64,000 bases of DNA from Pseudocitrobacter vendiensis (GCF_943590815.1 NZ_CALSBS010000015.1:60106-124105); one strand, 5' to 3'. Positions 48,636 through 58,261 are shown, counted from the stretch's first letter. A program made the numbers and translations. Notes: a model not told the origin generated them from the sequence alone.

Positions 48636-48869
48636 ATGTCACATCTGGATGACGTCATTGCGCGGGTTGACGCCGCGATCGATGAGAGTGTGATCGCTCA
48701 TATGAATGAACTGCTGGTGGTGCTCAGCGATGACGCCGAGCTTAGCCGGGACGATCGCTATACGCAGCAACAGCGCTTGCGTACAGCGATTGCGCATCAT
48801 GGTCGTCAGCATAAAGAGGATGAGGAGGCGCGTCGCGACCAACTTACCCGTAGCGGCACCATTCTGTAA
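48636..48869 (+). CDS. ydcY: YdcY, DUF2526 small protein
   Basis: A 77-residue, charged, helical protein matching E. coli YdcY. Its function is unknown. AAGGAG precedes the ATG at 48636; a GTG two codons earlier is less likely. It is downstream of the DppA-like gene and ends 3 bases from the convergent ydcZ stop. Confidence 0.9.
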   Translation: MSHLDDVIARVDAAIDESVIAHMNELLVVLSDDAELSRDDRYTQQQRLRTAIAHHGRQHKEDEEARRDQLTRSGTIL

Positions 48870-48872
48870 GGC

Positions 48873-49322
48873 TCAAAACTGGCGTCTGGCTACCAGCCAG
48901 GCGCCGATCACCAGCATTATCGCGCCGCAGACCGGGCCGACAAGCGCTCGCCATGCAATCCCTTCACTTTTCACAATATCCATCACCAGCCCGCCAATTA
49001 ACTGGCTGGCGACCAGCACCGCAATAGTTGTCGCCGCGCCCACGTATTGATAGCCGCTGATACTGGCAAAAACAAAAAACGACCCCAGCAGGCCCGGAAT
49101 CAATGTCCACCATTTTACCGCAGATACCAGCTCACTTGCGCCCGCCAGCCCGTACTTCACCAACAGAATACTGACAAACAGCACGATGCCGACCAGTGAA
49201 TTCAGCAGCATGGCGATCAGAATCGTCGAGGCGCTTTGAGTAATGCGCACCATGAGCGTATTTTGAATCACCAGGCCAATGCCTGCGGCAACCAGAAACG
49301 CCAGGGTGAGGGTATTGTTCAT
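48873..49322 (-). CDS. ydcZ: YdcZ, DMT-superfamily (DUF606) membrane protein
   Basis: A 149-residue hydrophobic protein with about five transmembrane helices, the size of a half-transporter in the drug/metabolite transporter superfamily. It matches E. coli YdcZ in length and position. No substrate is known. The start overlaps the mnaT stop by 4 bases, so the two genes are translationally coupled. Confidence 0.9.
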   Translation of the reverse strand: MNNTLTLAFLVAAGIGLVIQNTLMVRITQSASTILIAMLLNSLVGIVLFVSILLVKYGLAGASELVSAVKWWTLIPGLLGSFFVFASISGYQYVGAATTIAVLVASQLIGGLVMDIVKSEGIAWRALVGPVCGAIMLVIGAWLVARRQF

Positions 49323-49837
49323 GCTTTTCCATCCGGATCGGTGCGGGTATCGAGCTGTAGCTGCATGAAGGTGAGATCCAACCAGCGGCCAAATTTGGTG
49401 CCGACCTGGGGCATCTGCCCCGTGGTGATAAAACCTAAGGTTTCATGCAGATGTAAAGACGCCGAGTTTTGCGCCTCAATACCCGCCACCATCACGTGCT
49501 TACCGCGACAACGCGCTTCTTCAATCAACGCTGTCAGCAGCGCGCGGCCAAGACCTTTTCCCTGGTGATCCGGATGAACGTACACAGAATGCTCCACCGT
49601 ATGGCGGAAGCCATCGAAAGCCCGCCAGTCGCCATAGGAAGCATAGCCGGTCACCACGCCGTTTTCTTCGCTCACCAGCACCGGAAAATGGGCGAATTGA
49701 CGGGCTTCAAACCAGGCGATACGGTTGTCGGTATCCACGGTTTTGTCGTTCCAGATAGCCGCAGTATGCACGACGGCGTGGTTATAGATTTCGGCGATCG
49801 CCGCGCAATCTTCTTTCGTCGCAAAACGAATGCTCAT
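49319..49837 (-). CDS. mnaT: MnaT (YncA), methionine N-acyltransferase
   Basis: A 172-residue GNAT acetyltransferase. The acetyl-CoA loop is HPDHQGKGLGRALL, following VEHSVYV. E. coli MnaT acetylates L-methionine and related toxic analogues such as methionine sulfoximine, and its length is the same. It is upstream of ydcZ and divergent from the XRE-cupin regulator, with only 39 bases between start codons. Confidence 0.93.
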   Translation of the reverse strand: MSIRFATKEDCAAIAEIYNHAVVHTAAIWNDKTVDTDNRIAWFEARQFAHFPVLVSEENGVVTGYASYGDWRAFDGFRHTVEHSVYVHPDHQGKGLGRALLTALIEEARCRGKHVMVAGIEAQNSASLHLHETLGFITTGQMPQVGTKFGRWLDLTFMQLQLDTRTDPDGKA

Positions 49838-49876
49838 AACTTGAACCTCAGAGGATGTTCACTATAGTATTACGAT

Positions 49877-50452
49877 ATGAATACTATTGAAGACAATTTA
49901 AATCAACGGATCGGTGCAAGAATTCGTATCGAACGTGAATCACGCGGATGGTCATTAAGCGACCTCACCGAGCGTGCGGGCGTCTCTCGCGGCATGATCC
50001 ATAAAATCGAACGCGGCGAGAGCAGCCCGACGGCGACGCTGTTGGCACGTTTGTCTGGTGCTTTCGGTATTAGCATGTCGACGCTGATCGCGCGAGCCGA
50101 AATGCAGGAGGGAAAACTGCTGCGCTTTGCCGATCAGCCCGTCTGGCACGATCCGCAAACGGATTATTTACGTCGGCATGTTTCACCACGAAGCGATATG
50201 CCGATTGACCTCGTTCAAATTGAGCTACCTGCTGGGAGTGATATCCCAATGCCCGCCTCGGCTTATGCCCTGGCGCGGCAATTGATTTGGCTGACCAAAG
50301 GCGAGCTGGTTTTTGTCGAGGGCGATACGCGCCATGAGATGAAGGCGGGTGATTGCCTTGAACTGGGCCCGCCAAACGACTGCCGGTTTATTAATGAGAC
50401 GAAAGAAGCCTGTACCTATTTGGTGGTCAGGCTTAACACGCCTCCAGCCTGA
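49877..50452 (+). CDS. XRE-family regulator with C-terminal cupin domain
   Basis: A 191-residue regulator. A helix-turn-helix (about residues 12-66, SLSDLTERAGVSRGMIHKIE) is followed by a cupin sensor domain (about 110-188). It is not the E. coli SutR/YdcN sequence as I recall it. The divergent arrangement over 39 bases suggests that it controls mnaT-ydcZ. Its ligand is unknown; members of this architecture often sense small metabolites. The start codon lies close to the end of the mnaT promoter region and the ribosome site is weak. Confidence 0.82.
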   Translation: MNTIEDNLNQRIGARIRIERESRGWSLSDLTERAGVSRGMIHKIERGESSPTATLLARLSGAFGISMSTLIARAEMQEGKLLRFADQPVWHDPQTDYLRRHVSPRSDMPIDLVQIELPAGSDIPMPASAYALARQLIWLTKGELVFVEGDTRHEMKAGDCLELGPPNDCRFINETKEACTYLVVRLNTPPA

Positions 50453-50528
50453 TGCGCCGCATATTGTTAAACGTATAGTGTGAATCAACGCTACGCTCTT
50501 AACAGGTTTTCAAACAAAGGCACAGGTT

Positions 50529-51566
50529 ATGACCAAAGACACATTACGTCAGCGTCGCTGGGTTCTGGCATCACGTCCGCACGGTGAGCCGGTGGCTGAT
50601 AATTTCCGCTTCGAAGAGGGAAGTGTTCCTGACGTTGCAGAGGGCGAAGTGCTGCTACGCACAATCTATCTTTCACTTGATCCCTACATGCGTGGCCGAA
50701 TGAGTGATGCGCCGTCTTACTCACCGCCGGTCGAACTGGGGGCGGTGATGGTGGGCGGCACCGTCAGCCGTGTTGAGCAGTCGCGTCATCCGAACTTTAA
50801 AACAGGGGAATGGGTGCTGGGTTACAGCGGTTGGCAGGTTTATGACGTTTCCAACGGTGACGGGTTAGTGAAACTTGGCGAGGCGCCGGAACATCCTTCC
50901 TGGTCGCTCGGTATTCTCGGCATGCCGGGCTTTACCGCTTATATGGGGCTGCTCGATATTGGTAAGCCTAAGGCGGGTGAAACGTTGGTGGTGGCTGCCG
51001 CCACGGGCCCGGTTGGGGCAACGGTGGGGCAAATCGGTAAGCTCAAAGGCTGCCGCGTGGTGGGTGTGGCGGGTGGGCCTGAGAAATGCCGTCATGCGGT
51101 AGAGGTATTAGGATTTGATCTCTGTATCGATCACCGGGCGGAGGATTTTACTGAACAGCTCGCCAATGCGTGTCCGGCAGGGATTGACGTATACTACGAA
51201 AACGTCGGCGGAAAGGTCTTTGATGCCGTATTGCCGCTGCTGAATACCTCGGCACGTGTACCAATTTGCGGTCTTGTGAGTGGCTATAACGCCACCGATC
51301 TTCCAGCCGGCCCGGACAGATTGCCGCTGCTGATGGGCACCTTGTTGAAAAAACGGATCCGCATGCAGGGCTTTATTATTGGCCAGGACTATGGTCATCG
51401 GATTGGTGAGTTTCAGGAGGAGATGGGCCGCTGGGTACAGGAAGGAAAAATAAAATACCGTGAACAAATTATTGATGGCCTGGAGAATGCACCTGCGGCG
51501 TTAATCGGGTTGTTAAAAGGGGAAAATTTCGGCAAAGTCGTTATTAGTCTCGACGACGATAAGTAA
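50529..51566 (+). CDS. curA: CurA, NADPH-dependent curcumin/dihydrocurcumin reductase
   Basis: A 345-residue medium-chain reductase. The nucleotide-binding motif AATGPVGATVGQIGKLKG lies near residues 156-173. E. coli CurA reduces curcumin and other enones with NADPH. An ATG follows CACAGGTT. It is followed by a strong terminator and then a McbR-like gene, the E. coli order. Zinc ligands are absent, as usual for this branch. Confidence 0.93.
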   Translation: MTKDTLRQRRWVLASRPHGEPVADNFRFEEGSVPDVAEGEVLLRTIYLSLDPYMRGRMSDAPSYSPPVELGAVMVGGTVSRVEQSRHPNFKTGEWVLGYSGWQVYDVSNGDGLVKLGEAPEHPSWSLGILGMPGFTAYMGLLDIGKPKAGETLVVAAATGPVGATVGQIGKLKGCRVVGVAGGPEKCRHAVEVLGFDLCIDHRAEDFTEQLANACPAGIDVYYENVGGKVFDAVLPLLNTSARVPICGLVSGYNATDLPAGPDRLPLLMGTLLKKRIRMQGFIIGQDYGHRIGEFQEEMGRWVQEGKIKYREQIIDGLENAPAALIGLLKGENFGKVVISLDDDK

Positions 51567-51573
51567 AGTGTGT

Positions 51574-51602
51574 AACGGCGTAGTCAATACGCCGTTTTTT
51601 TT
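51574..51602 (+). terminator. Terminator after curA
   Basis: The stem aacggcgta/tacgccgtt has a 5-base loop and is followed by at least six Ts, 8 bases after the curA stop. Confidence 0.9.
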
Positions 51603-51795
51603 CGTGCAAAAATATCATAAACCGCTTTAATATAGAGTAACAGAAGCGTTGATATAAAACGCTCACCAAAAAGTATGATTTTTACGTAATTGTTCTTCTC
51701 GCCATCATCAGGAAATGCAACACCATCAGGTAGTCAATAACCGTATTTGAGATATGGCCTTGTGCTGGGTCATGACGATGAGAGCGACCATTATT

Positions 51796-52455
51796 ATGTT
51801 TGATTTTGCCAAAGCGCAAAGATTGAGTTTGACTCAACAGGTAGAACAAAATTTAAAAAATGCATTAATTATCGGTGCGCTAAAACCTGGCGCGCGTCTG
51901 GTGACGAAAGATATTGCCGAAAGTCAGGGGATTAGTATTACGCCTGTGCGAGAAGCCTTGTTGCGACTGGTCTCGTCTGGTGCGCTGTACGCGGCACCTG
52001 CGCAGGCTTTTTTAGTCCCTGAACTTAATCTACAGCGTTATAATGAAATTCAGATAATCCGTAAAAAGCTGGAAGGTATGGCGGCAGCGGCGGCATCTCA
52101 AAAGATGACCGCAGAAAGAGTAAGCCAATTGCAGCAATTAGTCGAAGCGTTTCACTCAATTAAAAGCAGCGGCGATATTGCTAAAACGTTACAGGCAAAT
52201 TATCAGTTTCGTTTTTGTCTTTATGAGTTTGCTGAGATGCCAACACTCACTGCCCTAATTGAGCAGTTGTGGGTGCGTGTGGGGCCCAGTTTCAATTATT
52301 TATACCCGCATGCGGATGAGCAATTCTATCAACGTGAGTTTTATCGCTCATTACTATTGGCGTTAGCGAAAGGCGCACAGGCTGAAAGTTACGAGGCCAT
52401 GTGTGAGATTATTGACGAAAGCGGGGTGCTATTGCAGCAGCAATACATTAATTAA
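51796..52455 (+). CDS. mcbR: McbR-like GntR/FadR-family regulator
   Basis: A 219-residue FCD-type GntR regulator. The winged helix motif is LKPGARLVTKDIAE followed by SITPVREALLRLVS, and a helical ligand domain follows. The position after curA and before yncD matches E. coli mcbR (biofilm/colanic acid and mcbA control). The protein is clearly diverged from the E. coli sequence I recall, mostly in the C-terminal domain, and the gene is AT-rich. The start at 51796 gives the E. coli length; ATGs at 51754 and 51772 are alternatives and none has a strong ribosome site. Confidence 0.75.
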   Translation: MFDFAKAQRLSLTQQVEQNLKNALIIGALKPGARLVTKDIAESQGISITPVREALLRLVSSGALYAAPAQAFLVPELNLQRYNEIQIIRKKLEGMAAAAASQKMTAERVSQLQQLVEAFHSIKSSGDIAKTLQANYQFRFCLYEFAEMPTLTALIEQLWVRVGPSFNYLYPHADEQFYQREFYRSLLLALAKGAQAESYEAMCEIIDESGVLLQQQYIN

Positions 52456-52527
52456 TTTCAGGTATTAATTAGTGTTGATTAATATTAATTATTCATTTTA
52501 GCGGATATTAAAAATCGTTCTAAAGAA

Positions 52528-52550
52528 CCCTCATCCCAACGGGACGAGGG
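52528..52550. terminator. Hairpin between mcbR-like gene and yncD
   Basis: The arms ccctcatccc and gggacgaggg form a stem with one mismatch between convergent genes. On the plus side gagtgttgttttta follows. It probably acts as the shared transcript end. Confidence 0.55.
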
Positions 52551-52561
52551 GAGTGTTGTTT

Positions 52562-54673
52562 TTACTCGAAGGTCCAGCCCACGTTCAAGCCCACACCATA
52601 GTTACGCCCCGGTGCGGGCTCATAATAGCGGCCATTTGATTCGTTAACGATAACAGAACCAACATATTCGCGGTCAAACAGGTTGTCCACGCGACCAAAG
52701 ACGTCCATGTTCACCTTGCCTATGTTGAATTTATAGCCGGTGTTCAAACCGACAACCGTCCACGATGGCGCTTTGGCGGTATTTTCATCATTCGCCATGA
52801 TATCGCTCAGATAACGTATATCGCCCCCGGCATACCAGCCGCTTTCAGGTTCATATCCCAGTGAGGCAAAGCCCATATTACGCGCGATGCCCGGCATACG
52901 GTTTCCGTTACAGTTAGTATCGTCGCAGACGTTGGTGCGATAGGTTGCATCCAGATACGTCCACGCAGCTTTCGCGCGCCAGTTATCGGCAAAGCGTTGA
53001 TCAAGCGACAATTCTGCACCCTGACGGCGTGTTTTACCGGCATTTTTATAGCTGGTGCGCCCGCCACTGCTGGCATCGGTGACAATCTCGTTATCGGTGT
53101 TGGTCTGGAAGAGGGCAACCGAGAACAACCCGTTGCCAATGCGGGTTTTACTGCCAATTTCAACGGTGTCATTGGTCGAGGGTTTAAGATCGAAATTCAA
53201 GCCGCTTTTCCCGTCTGAGCGATAAGATAGCTCGTTGATGGTTGGCGTTTCGAAACCGCGCCCGGCAGAAAGATAGACGTTCCACGCGTCGGTAATGGCG
53301 TACTTCAGAGAACCGGCTGGCAACCATTTGTGATAATTCGCATCGCCGCTGTCGTTGCCATTACGTGGGGTAACGTAGTGATCGTTAGAATCAAACCATA
53401 CGGAGCTGTAGCGTACCCCGGCATCCAGACTCAGTTTATCCGTCAATTGCCACTGGGTTTGCAGATAGGGGTCAAGGTTCCACATCAGGTTACGTTCGTT
53501 GCGGCGTAAATCGCCTTTCTGACCGTACTCCGGCGTGCTGCCATTCATCACAAAGTTTTCATAACCTTTACGCTGTTCGCTCATGTTTTCGTAATCGAGC
53601 CCGGTGGTGAACGTCACTGGCACCAGCAACTCACCCCGATGCGTCCAGCGAGTATCGATCCCCTGATAATGGCGGGTTAATTCAATTACGCCACCGGCGT
53701 GAGTTGGATTAAGCTGCGGTGCGCGTGGGATCGACTGATACTGTGTGGTTTCGCGCTCGCCGGCATAAAGCATCATGCTCAGATCATCGTTTTCCGTTAG
53801 CTGACGATCGTAGCGTAGGCCCGCCTGAGTTTGCTTGATGGTTTTACGGGTGTGGTACTGCTCGGCGCGAGGTGACTGTTGCGGGTTATCGCGCCATTCG
53901 CTTTCGGTGAGACCGCCTGCATCATCGGCTTTAATATCGACGCTGTTAAACAGTAATGTCAGTTTGCTGGCGTCATCGATGCGTACACCCAGTTTGGCGT
54001 TGGCGAGATTTTTCTGTGCGCCGCTGCGATCGCGGTAACCATGCGTCGAAAAACGGCTGGTGGAGACGGTGTAATCGACGTCGCCTGCCTGCGTGCCGTC
54101 ACCCACGGCACCGGAGGCTTTCAGGCCATATCGCCAGCTACCAAAACTGCCGTAATAGCTGCTGGCTTCAATAGTGCCTGGCTGCTGTCCGGTTTGCGTG
54201 TCGACGTTGATAACGCCGCCGGAAGAGTTACCGTACAGCGCCGAGAAGGGCCCTCGCAGGACATCGATGCTTTCGACGCTGTTGATATCAATATTAGAGG
54301 TTTGTCCCTGACCATCAGGCATCGTGGCAGGAATACCGTCAACGTAGAGACGCAGCCCGCGCACGCCAAATGTCGAACGCGCACCAAAGCCGCGAATCGA
54401 CAGCTGAAGATCCTGCGCGTAGTTCTGGCGATTTTGCACTTGCAAACCCGGTACTGCGCCAAGGGACTCCGAGAGATTAACGCGCGGGGCGGCATGACGC
54501 ATCTCCTCGCCATCGACCACGCTCACTGCGGCTGGAGTGTCCAGTTCTGACAAGGTTTGTGGAGCCGCGGTGACAATAATCGTTTGCTCATCGGCTGCCA
54601 AAAGGGCCGGCGAGAAAACGAGCGGTATGAGAAGCGCCGGAAGCGATGCTGAATGTACATTTATGATTTTCAT
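52562..54673 (-). CDS. yncD: YncD, TonB-dependent outer-membrane receptor
   Basis: A 703-residue outer-membrane receptor. The signal peptide ends at LLAADE, a TonB-box-like QTIIVTA follows, then a plug domain (about 45-160) and a 22-strand barrel ending in an aromatic-rich C-terminus (NVGWTFE). The E. coli homologue is suspected in iron uptake, but its ligand is unknown. It is divergent from yncE over about 260 bases. Confidence 0.92.
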   Translation of the reverse strand: MKIINVHSASLPALLIPLVFSPALLAADEQTIIVTAAPQTLSELDTPAAVSVVDGEEMRHAAPRVNLSESLGAVPGLQVQNRQNYAQDLQLSIRGFGARSTFGVRGLRLYVDGIPATMPDGQGQTSNIDINSVESIDVLRGPFSALYGNSSGGVINVDTQTGQQPGTIEASSYYGSFGSWRYGLKASGAVGDGTQAGDVDYTVSTSRFSTHGYRDRSGAQKNLANAKLGVRIDDASKLTLLFNSVDIKADDAGGLTESEWRDNPQQSPRAEQYHTRKTIKQTQAGLRYDRQLTENDDLSMMLYAGERETTQYQSIPRAPQLNPTHAGGVIELTRHYQGIDTRWTHRGELLVPVTFTTGLDYENMSEQRKGYENFVMNGSTPEYGQKGDLRRNERNLMWNLDPYLQTQWQLTDKLSLDAGVRYSSVWFDSNDHYVTPRNGNDSGDANYHKWLPAGSLKYAITDAWNVYLSAGRGFETPTINELSYRSDGKSGLNFDLKPSTNDTVEIGSKTRIGNGLFSVALFQTNTDNEIVTDASSGGRTSYKNAGKTRRQGAELSLDQRFADNWRAKAAWTYLDATYRTNVCDDTNCNGNRMPGIARNMGFASLGYEPESGWYAGGDIRYLSDIMANDENTAKAPSWTVVGLNTGYKFNIGKVNMDVFGRVDNLFDREYVGSVIVNESNGRYYEPAPGRNYGVGLNVGWTFE

Positions 54674-54932
54674 TAGAAACCCGAAAGACGAACCAAATGG
54701 AACATATCCTAATCATGTTAATACTTATGTAAACATATTGAAAACTTTAGTGGCACTTTGCGTTAAACATGATGTCTAAAGGTGAAATTTTTTGCCGGGG
54801 ACAGGGAATTAAGGCTCCACTTTGCGTCAATTAATGATTACTATTCGCATCTATAAAACGTCGTGCAATGACGCGATGAAGTTAAGAAGCCTTGTGAAGC
54901 AGTAACATATTGGTCCATCAAAGGGAGTCGTC

Positions 54933-55994
54933 ATGTCATTACGTCAATTGTCCGCACCGCGTCTGCGTCGTTCGTTATTACTGAGCACTCTGTTACTGGC
55001 GGGCAGCTTTAGCGCCCATGCCGCCGACGAGATGCTGCGCAAAGCGGTCGGCAAAGGGGCTTATGAAATGGCCTACAGCCAGCAGGAAAATGCGCTCTGG
55101 CTGGCTACATCACAGAGCCGTAAACTCGATAAAGGCGGCATTGTTTACCGTCTCGACCCGGTGACGCTGGAAGTTACCCAGATTATCCATAACGATTTAA
55201 AACCGTTTGGCGCCACGATTAATAACCAGACCCAGACCCTGTGGTTTGGCAATACCACTAACAGCACTGTAACGGCGATTGACGCCAAAACGGGCGATGT
55301 GAAAGGCCGTCTGGTTCTTGATAACCGCAAACGCAGCGACACCGTGCGCCCGCTGGCAACGCGTGAACTGGCTGTGGACGAGAAAACCAACACCGTTTAC
55401 GTGACCGGTTTAGGTAAAGAGAGCGTAGTTTGGGTGATTGACGGTGAGAAACTGGCGCTGAAAGCGACCATCGAAAATACCGGTAAAATGGGCACCGGCC
55501 TGGCTGTGGATGCGGACAAGCAGCGTCTGTATGTGACCAATGGTGACGGTGAACTGGTGACTATCGACACCGCGAGCAACAAAGTGCTGGAGCGTAAAAA
55601 ACTTCAGGACGATGGCAAAGAACACTTCTATATCAATATTAGCCTGGATACTGCAGGTCAGCGTGCGTTTATCACCGACTCTAAAGCACCGCAGGTGTTG
55701 GCCGTTGATCTGAAATCAGGCAAGGTACTGGCGACTATCGATACGCCGGAATCCCTGGGCGTAATTTACAACCCAGCCCGTGATGAAGTTTACGTGACGC
55801 AACGTAAAGCGGGTACCGTGACGGTGATTGATGCGAAAACCTACAAGGTGACCAAAACCATCAAAACGCCAACCTTCCCGAACAGCCTGGCGCTTTCTGG
55901 CGATGGCAAAACCCTGTATGTGAGCGTGAAGCAGGAATCGACTCGCGAGAAAGAAGCGACTCAGCCGGACGATGTGATTCGTATCGCGCTGTGA
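54933..55994 (+). CDS. yncE: YncE, periplasmic seven-bladed beta-propeller protein
   Basis: A 353-residue exported protein. The signal peptide ends near SAHAADE. YVTN-type propeller blades show VYVTGLG, LYVTNGDG, EVYVTQRK and LYVSVKQ. E. coli YncE binds DNA in its crystal structure and is iron-regulated, but its function is unclear. It is divergent from yncD, a presumed partner gene. AAAGGGAG precedes the ATG. Confidence 0.93.
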   Translation: MSLRQLSAPRLRRSLLLSTLLLAGSFSAHAADEMLRKAVGKGAYEMAYSQQENALWLATSQSRKLDKGGIVYRLDPVTLEVTQIIHNDLKPFGATINNQTQTLWFGNTTNSTVTAIDAKTGDVKGRLVLDNRKRSDTVRPLATRELAVDEKTNTVYVTGLGKESVVWVIDGEKLALKATIENTGKMGTGLAVDADKQRLYVTNGDGELVTIDTASNKVLERKKLQDDGKEHFYINISLDTAGQRAFITDSKAPQVLAVDLKSGKVLATIDTPESLGVIYNPARDEVYVTQRKAGTVTVIDAKTYKVTKTIKTPTFPNSLALSGDGKTLYVSVKQESTREKEATQPDDVIRIAL

Positions 55995-55997
55995 TAT

Positions 55998-56028
55998 AAA
56001 AAAAGCGGCTAATCAGCCGCTTTTTTTT
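55998..56028. terminator. Bidirectional terminator between yncE and ansP
   Basis: The hairpin agcggct/agccgct is flanked by seven As on the left and eight or more Ts on the right. It gives good U-runs on both strands and serves both convergent genes. Confidence 0.95.
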
Positions 56029-56043
56029 ATTCTCTTATACCAA

Positions 56044-57486
56044 TTACGGCGCTGAGCGATGAATCTCATGCACGCGCTTACGTACGCCAAACCAACCCGC
56101 AACCAGCAGCACGGCAATCACCGGAATTGAGCCTATGGTGTAGGTACCGTTTGGATAGTCAAACGCCATCAGCACCAGCACGCTGAACAGGAATAGCAGC
56201 GTCAGCCAGGAGGTGAACGGTGCGCCCGGCAGCTTGAAGCTGATATCCGCCGCTTTACCTTCTTTAATGGCTTTGCGCAGACGCATCTGGCAGACCACGA
56301 TAAAGGCCCAGGATGCAATAATCCCCAATGATGCCACATTCAGAACAATTTCAAACACCTGGGACGGCACCAGATAGTTCAGGAATACGCCAATGACATA
56401 GACGCCGAGCGTCGCCAGTATCCCCGCGTAAGGCACGTGCTGGCGGCTCATTTTGGACATAAACTTCGGTGCGGAACCGCCCATCGACATCGAACGTAGA
56501 ATACGCCCGGTTGAATAGAGGCCGGAATTCAGGCTGGAGAGCGCCGCCGTCAGGACCACTACGTTCATCACGTCGCCCATATACGGCACGCCGAGTTTTG
56601 AGAAGAAGGTGACAAACGGGCTCTGGCCTGCCTGATAAGCGTTCCACGGCAGCAGCAGCACCAGCAGCACAACCGAGCCGACATAGAACAGGCCGATACG
56701 CCAGATAACGCTGTTGATCGCCCGCGGCACTGTGTTCTCAGGATCTTTCGCTTCACCGGCAGCGGTGCCGACCAGCTCAATCGACGCAAACGCAAAAACG
56801 ACGCCCTGAACCAACACCAGCGCAGGCAGCAGGCCATGCGGGAAGAAACCGCCATTATCGGTGATGAGGTGGAAACCGGTGGCGTTCCCGTCAAGCGGTT
56901 TGCCGCTACCGAGGAAAATCGTGCCGACAACCAGGAAGGCGACAATGGCCAGCACTTTCACCAGCGCGAACCAGAACTCCATTTCAGCAAACCATTTCAC
57001 GCCGATCATGTTCATGGTGCCGACGATCGCCAGCGCGCCCAGCGCAAACACCCATTGCGGCACATCGCCAAACGCGCCCCAATAGTGCATATAGAGCGCG
57101 ACGGCGGTGATGTCGACGATCCCGGTCATCGCCCAGTTGACGAAATACATCCAGCCTGCGACGTACGCGGCTTTTTCACCCAAAAATTCGCGGGCATAAG
57201 AAACGAAACTGCCGCTGGAAGGGCGGTGTAACACCAGCTCACCCAATGCGCGCAGTATAAAGAAAGAGAAGATCCCACACACCAGATAGACAATAGCCAG
57301 CGACGGCCCCGCCATCTGTAAACGCGCGCCCGCGCCGAGAAACAGGCCGGTACCAATCGCACCGCCGATAGCAATCATCTGGATCTGACGATTGCCCATC
57401 GCTTTGTGATAACCCTCTTCGTGGGAGTTCAGCCAACGGCGTTTCGCTGCGCGCTGCTCCTCGGTCGTGTTGTGCTTTGTATTCAT
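56044..57486 (-). CDS. ansP: AnsP, L-asparagine permease
   Basis: A 480-residue APC-family amino acid permease with 12 membrane helices. The motif GNRQIQMIAIGGAIGTGLFLGAG is typical of amino acid/proton symporters. The position after yncE matches E. coli ansP. The protein is slightly shorter than the E. coli one as I recall it, mostly at the N-terminus. Substrate specificity is taken from orthology. Confidence 0.9.
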   Translation of the reverse strand: MNTKHNTTEEQRAAKRRWLNSHEEGYHKAMGNRQIQMIAIGGAIGTGLFLGAGARLQMAGPSLAIVYLVCGIFSFFILRALGELVLHRPSSGSFVSYAREFLGEKAAYVAGWMYFVNWAMTGIVDITAVALYMHYWGAFGDVPQWVFALGALAIVGTMNMIGVKWFAEMEFWFALVKVLAIVAFLVVGTIFLGSGKPLDGNATGFHLITDNGGFFPHGLLPALVLVQGVVFAFASIELVGTAAGEAKDPENTVPRAINSVIWRIGLFYVGSVVLLVLLLPWNAYQAGQSPFVTFFSKLGVPYMGDVMNVVVLTAALSSLNSGLYSTGRILRSMSMGGSAPKFMSKMSRQHVPYAGILATLGVYVIGVFLNYLVPSQVFEIVLNVASLGIIASWAFIVVCQMRLRKAIKEGKAADISFKLPGAPFTSWLTLLFLFSVLVLMAFDYPNGTYTIGSIPVIAVLLVAGWFGVRKRVHEIHRSAP

Positions 57487-57815
57487 TAATTTTATTCCTG
57501 CTTACCTGTCTAAATCCTTCACGGATGTCCTGTTACCCCGCGCAATGACAAACGATTGCGTGGATAGCAAATTATGCTGTCTTTCTCACGTTTCTGATGC
57601 AGAGATAAGACAAACATGGCGCTGCATCCTACACAAAACGCCAAATTGACGCAAAATATAGATGATGGATCTGAGGCCTGCGAACAACGCGTCTAACGTC
57701 GATTCAGCAAATATCACGATTTATGAATTCTGTTCATGGCTCCTTTCACATTTACCTGGCTAATACTTATCGCCCGTTTGCGTTACGGTATTAAGCACAA
57801 CGTAAGGAGAGTCAG
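57487..57815. other. Intergenic region between ansP and the cupin gene
   Basis: These 329 bases between divergent genes must hold both promoters. I see no repeat, RNA or small gene that I can support. Confidence 0.5.
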
Positions 57816-58214
57816 ATGAAAATTATTCGTAGTGGGTCGCTGCCGTCAGTGAAAGGCCCGGACAGTTGGTTTACCGGTACGGTCAGAATCGATGCGCCTT
57901 TTCAGGCTGAAGATCCCGCGAAAGTGGGTGGTGCAACGGTGACGTTTGAACCCGGCGCTCGTACCGCCTGGCATACCCACCCATTGGGCCAGACGTTAAT
58001 TGTGACGCAGGGGCGCGGTTGGTTACAGGAGTGGGGGAAAGCCCCGGAAGTGTTAAATCAGGGGGATATCGCGTGGATACCACCGGAGGTAAAACACTGG
58101 CACGGCGCGTGTGCCGAAACGGCAATGACCCATATCGCTATAGCCGAAGCCGAAAACGGTAGCCCGGTCACCTGGCTTGAGCAGGTGACAGAGGAACAGT
58201 ATAAAGAGTGTTAA
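57816..58214 (+). CDS. Single-domain cupin similar to manganese hydroxynitrile lyases
   Basis: A 132-residue cupin. The metal-ligand pattern is H53, H55 and Q59 in [10 protein letters not shown] and H94 in EVKHWHGA. The start, phrases such as [12 protein letters not shown] and [19 protein letters not shown], and the ligand numbering are very like Granulicella tundricola cupin hydroxynitrile lyase as I recall it. Whether this protein makes or breaks cyanohydrins in the cell is unknown; the family is widely annotated only as cupin. AAGGAG precedes the ATG. It is the first gene of the ansP-yncG insertion and is followed by a REP element. Confidence 0.8.
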   Translation: MKIIRSGSLPSVKGPDSWFTGTVRIDAPFQAEDPAKVGGATVTFEPGARTAWHTHPLGQTLIVTQGRGWLQEWGKAPEVLNQGDIAWIPPEVKHWHGACAETAMTHIAIAEAENGSPVTWLEQVTEEQYKEC

Positions 58215-58261
58215 TGTTAGCCTGAGTTGTTCAGATTACTGACAAAGTGCACTTTGTCCTT

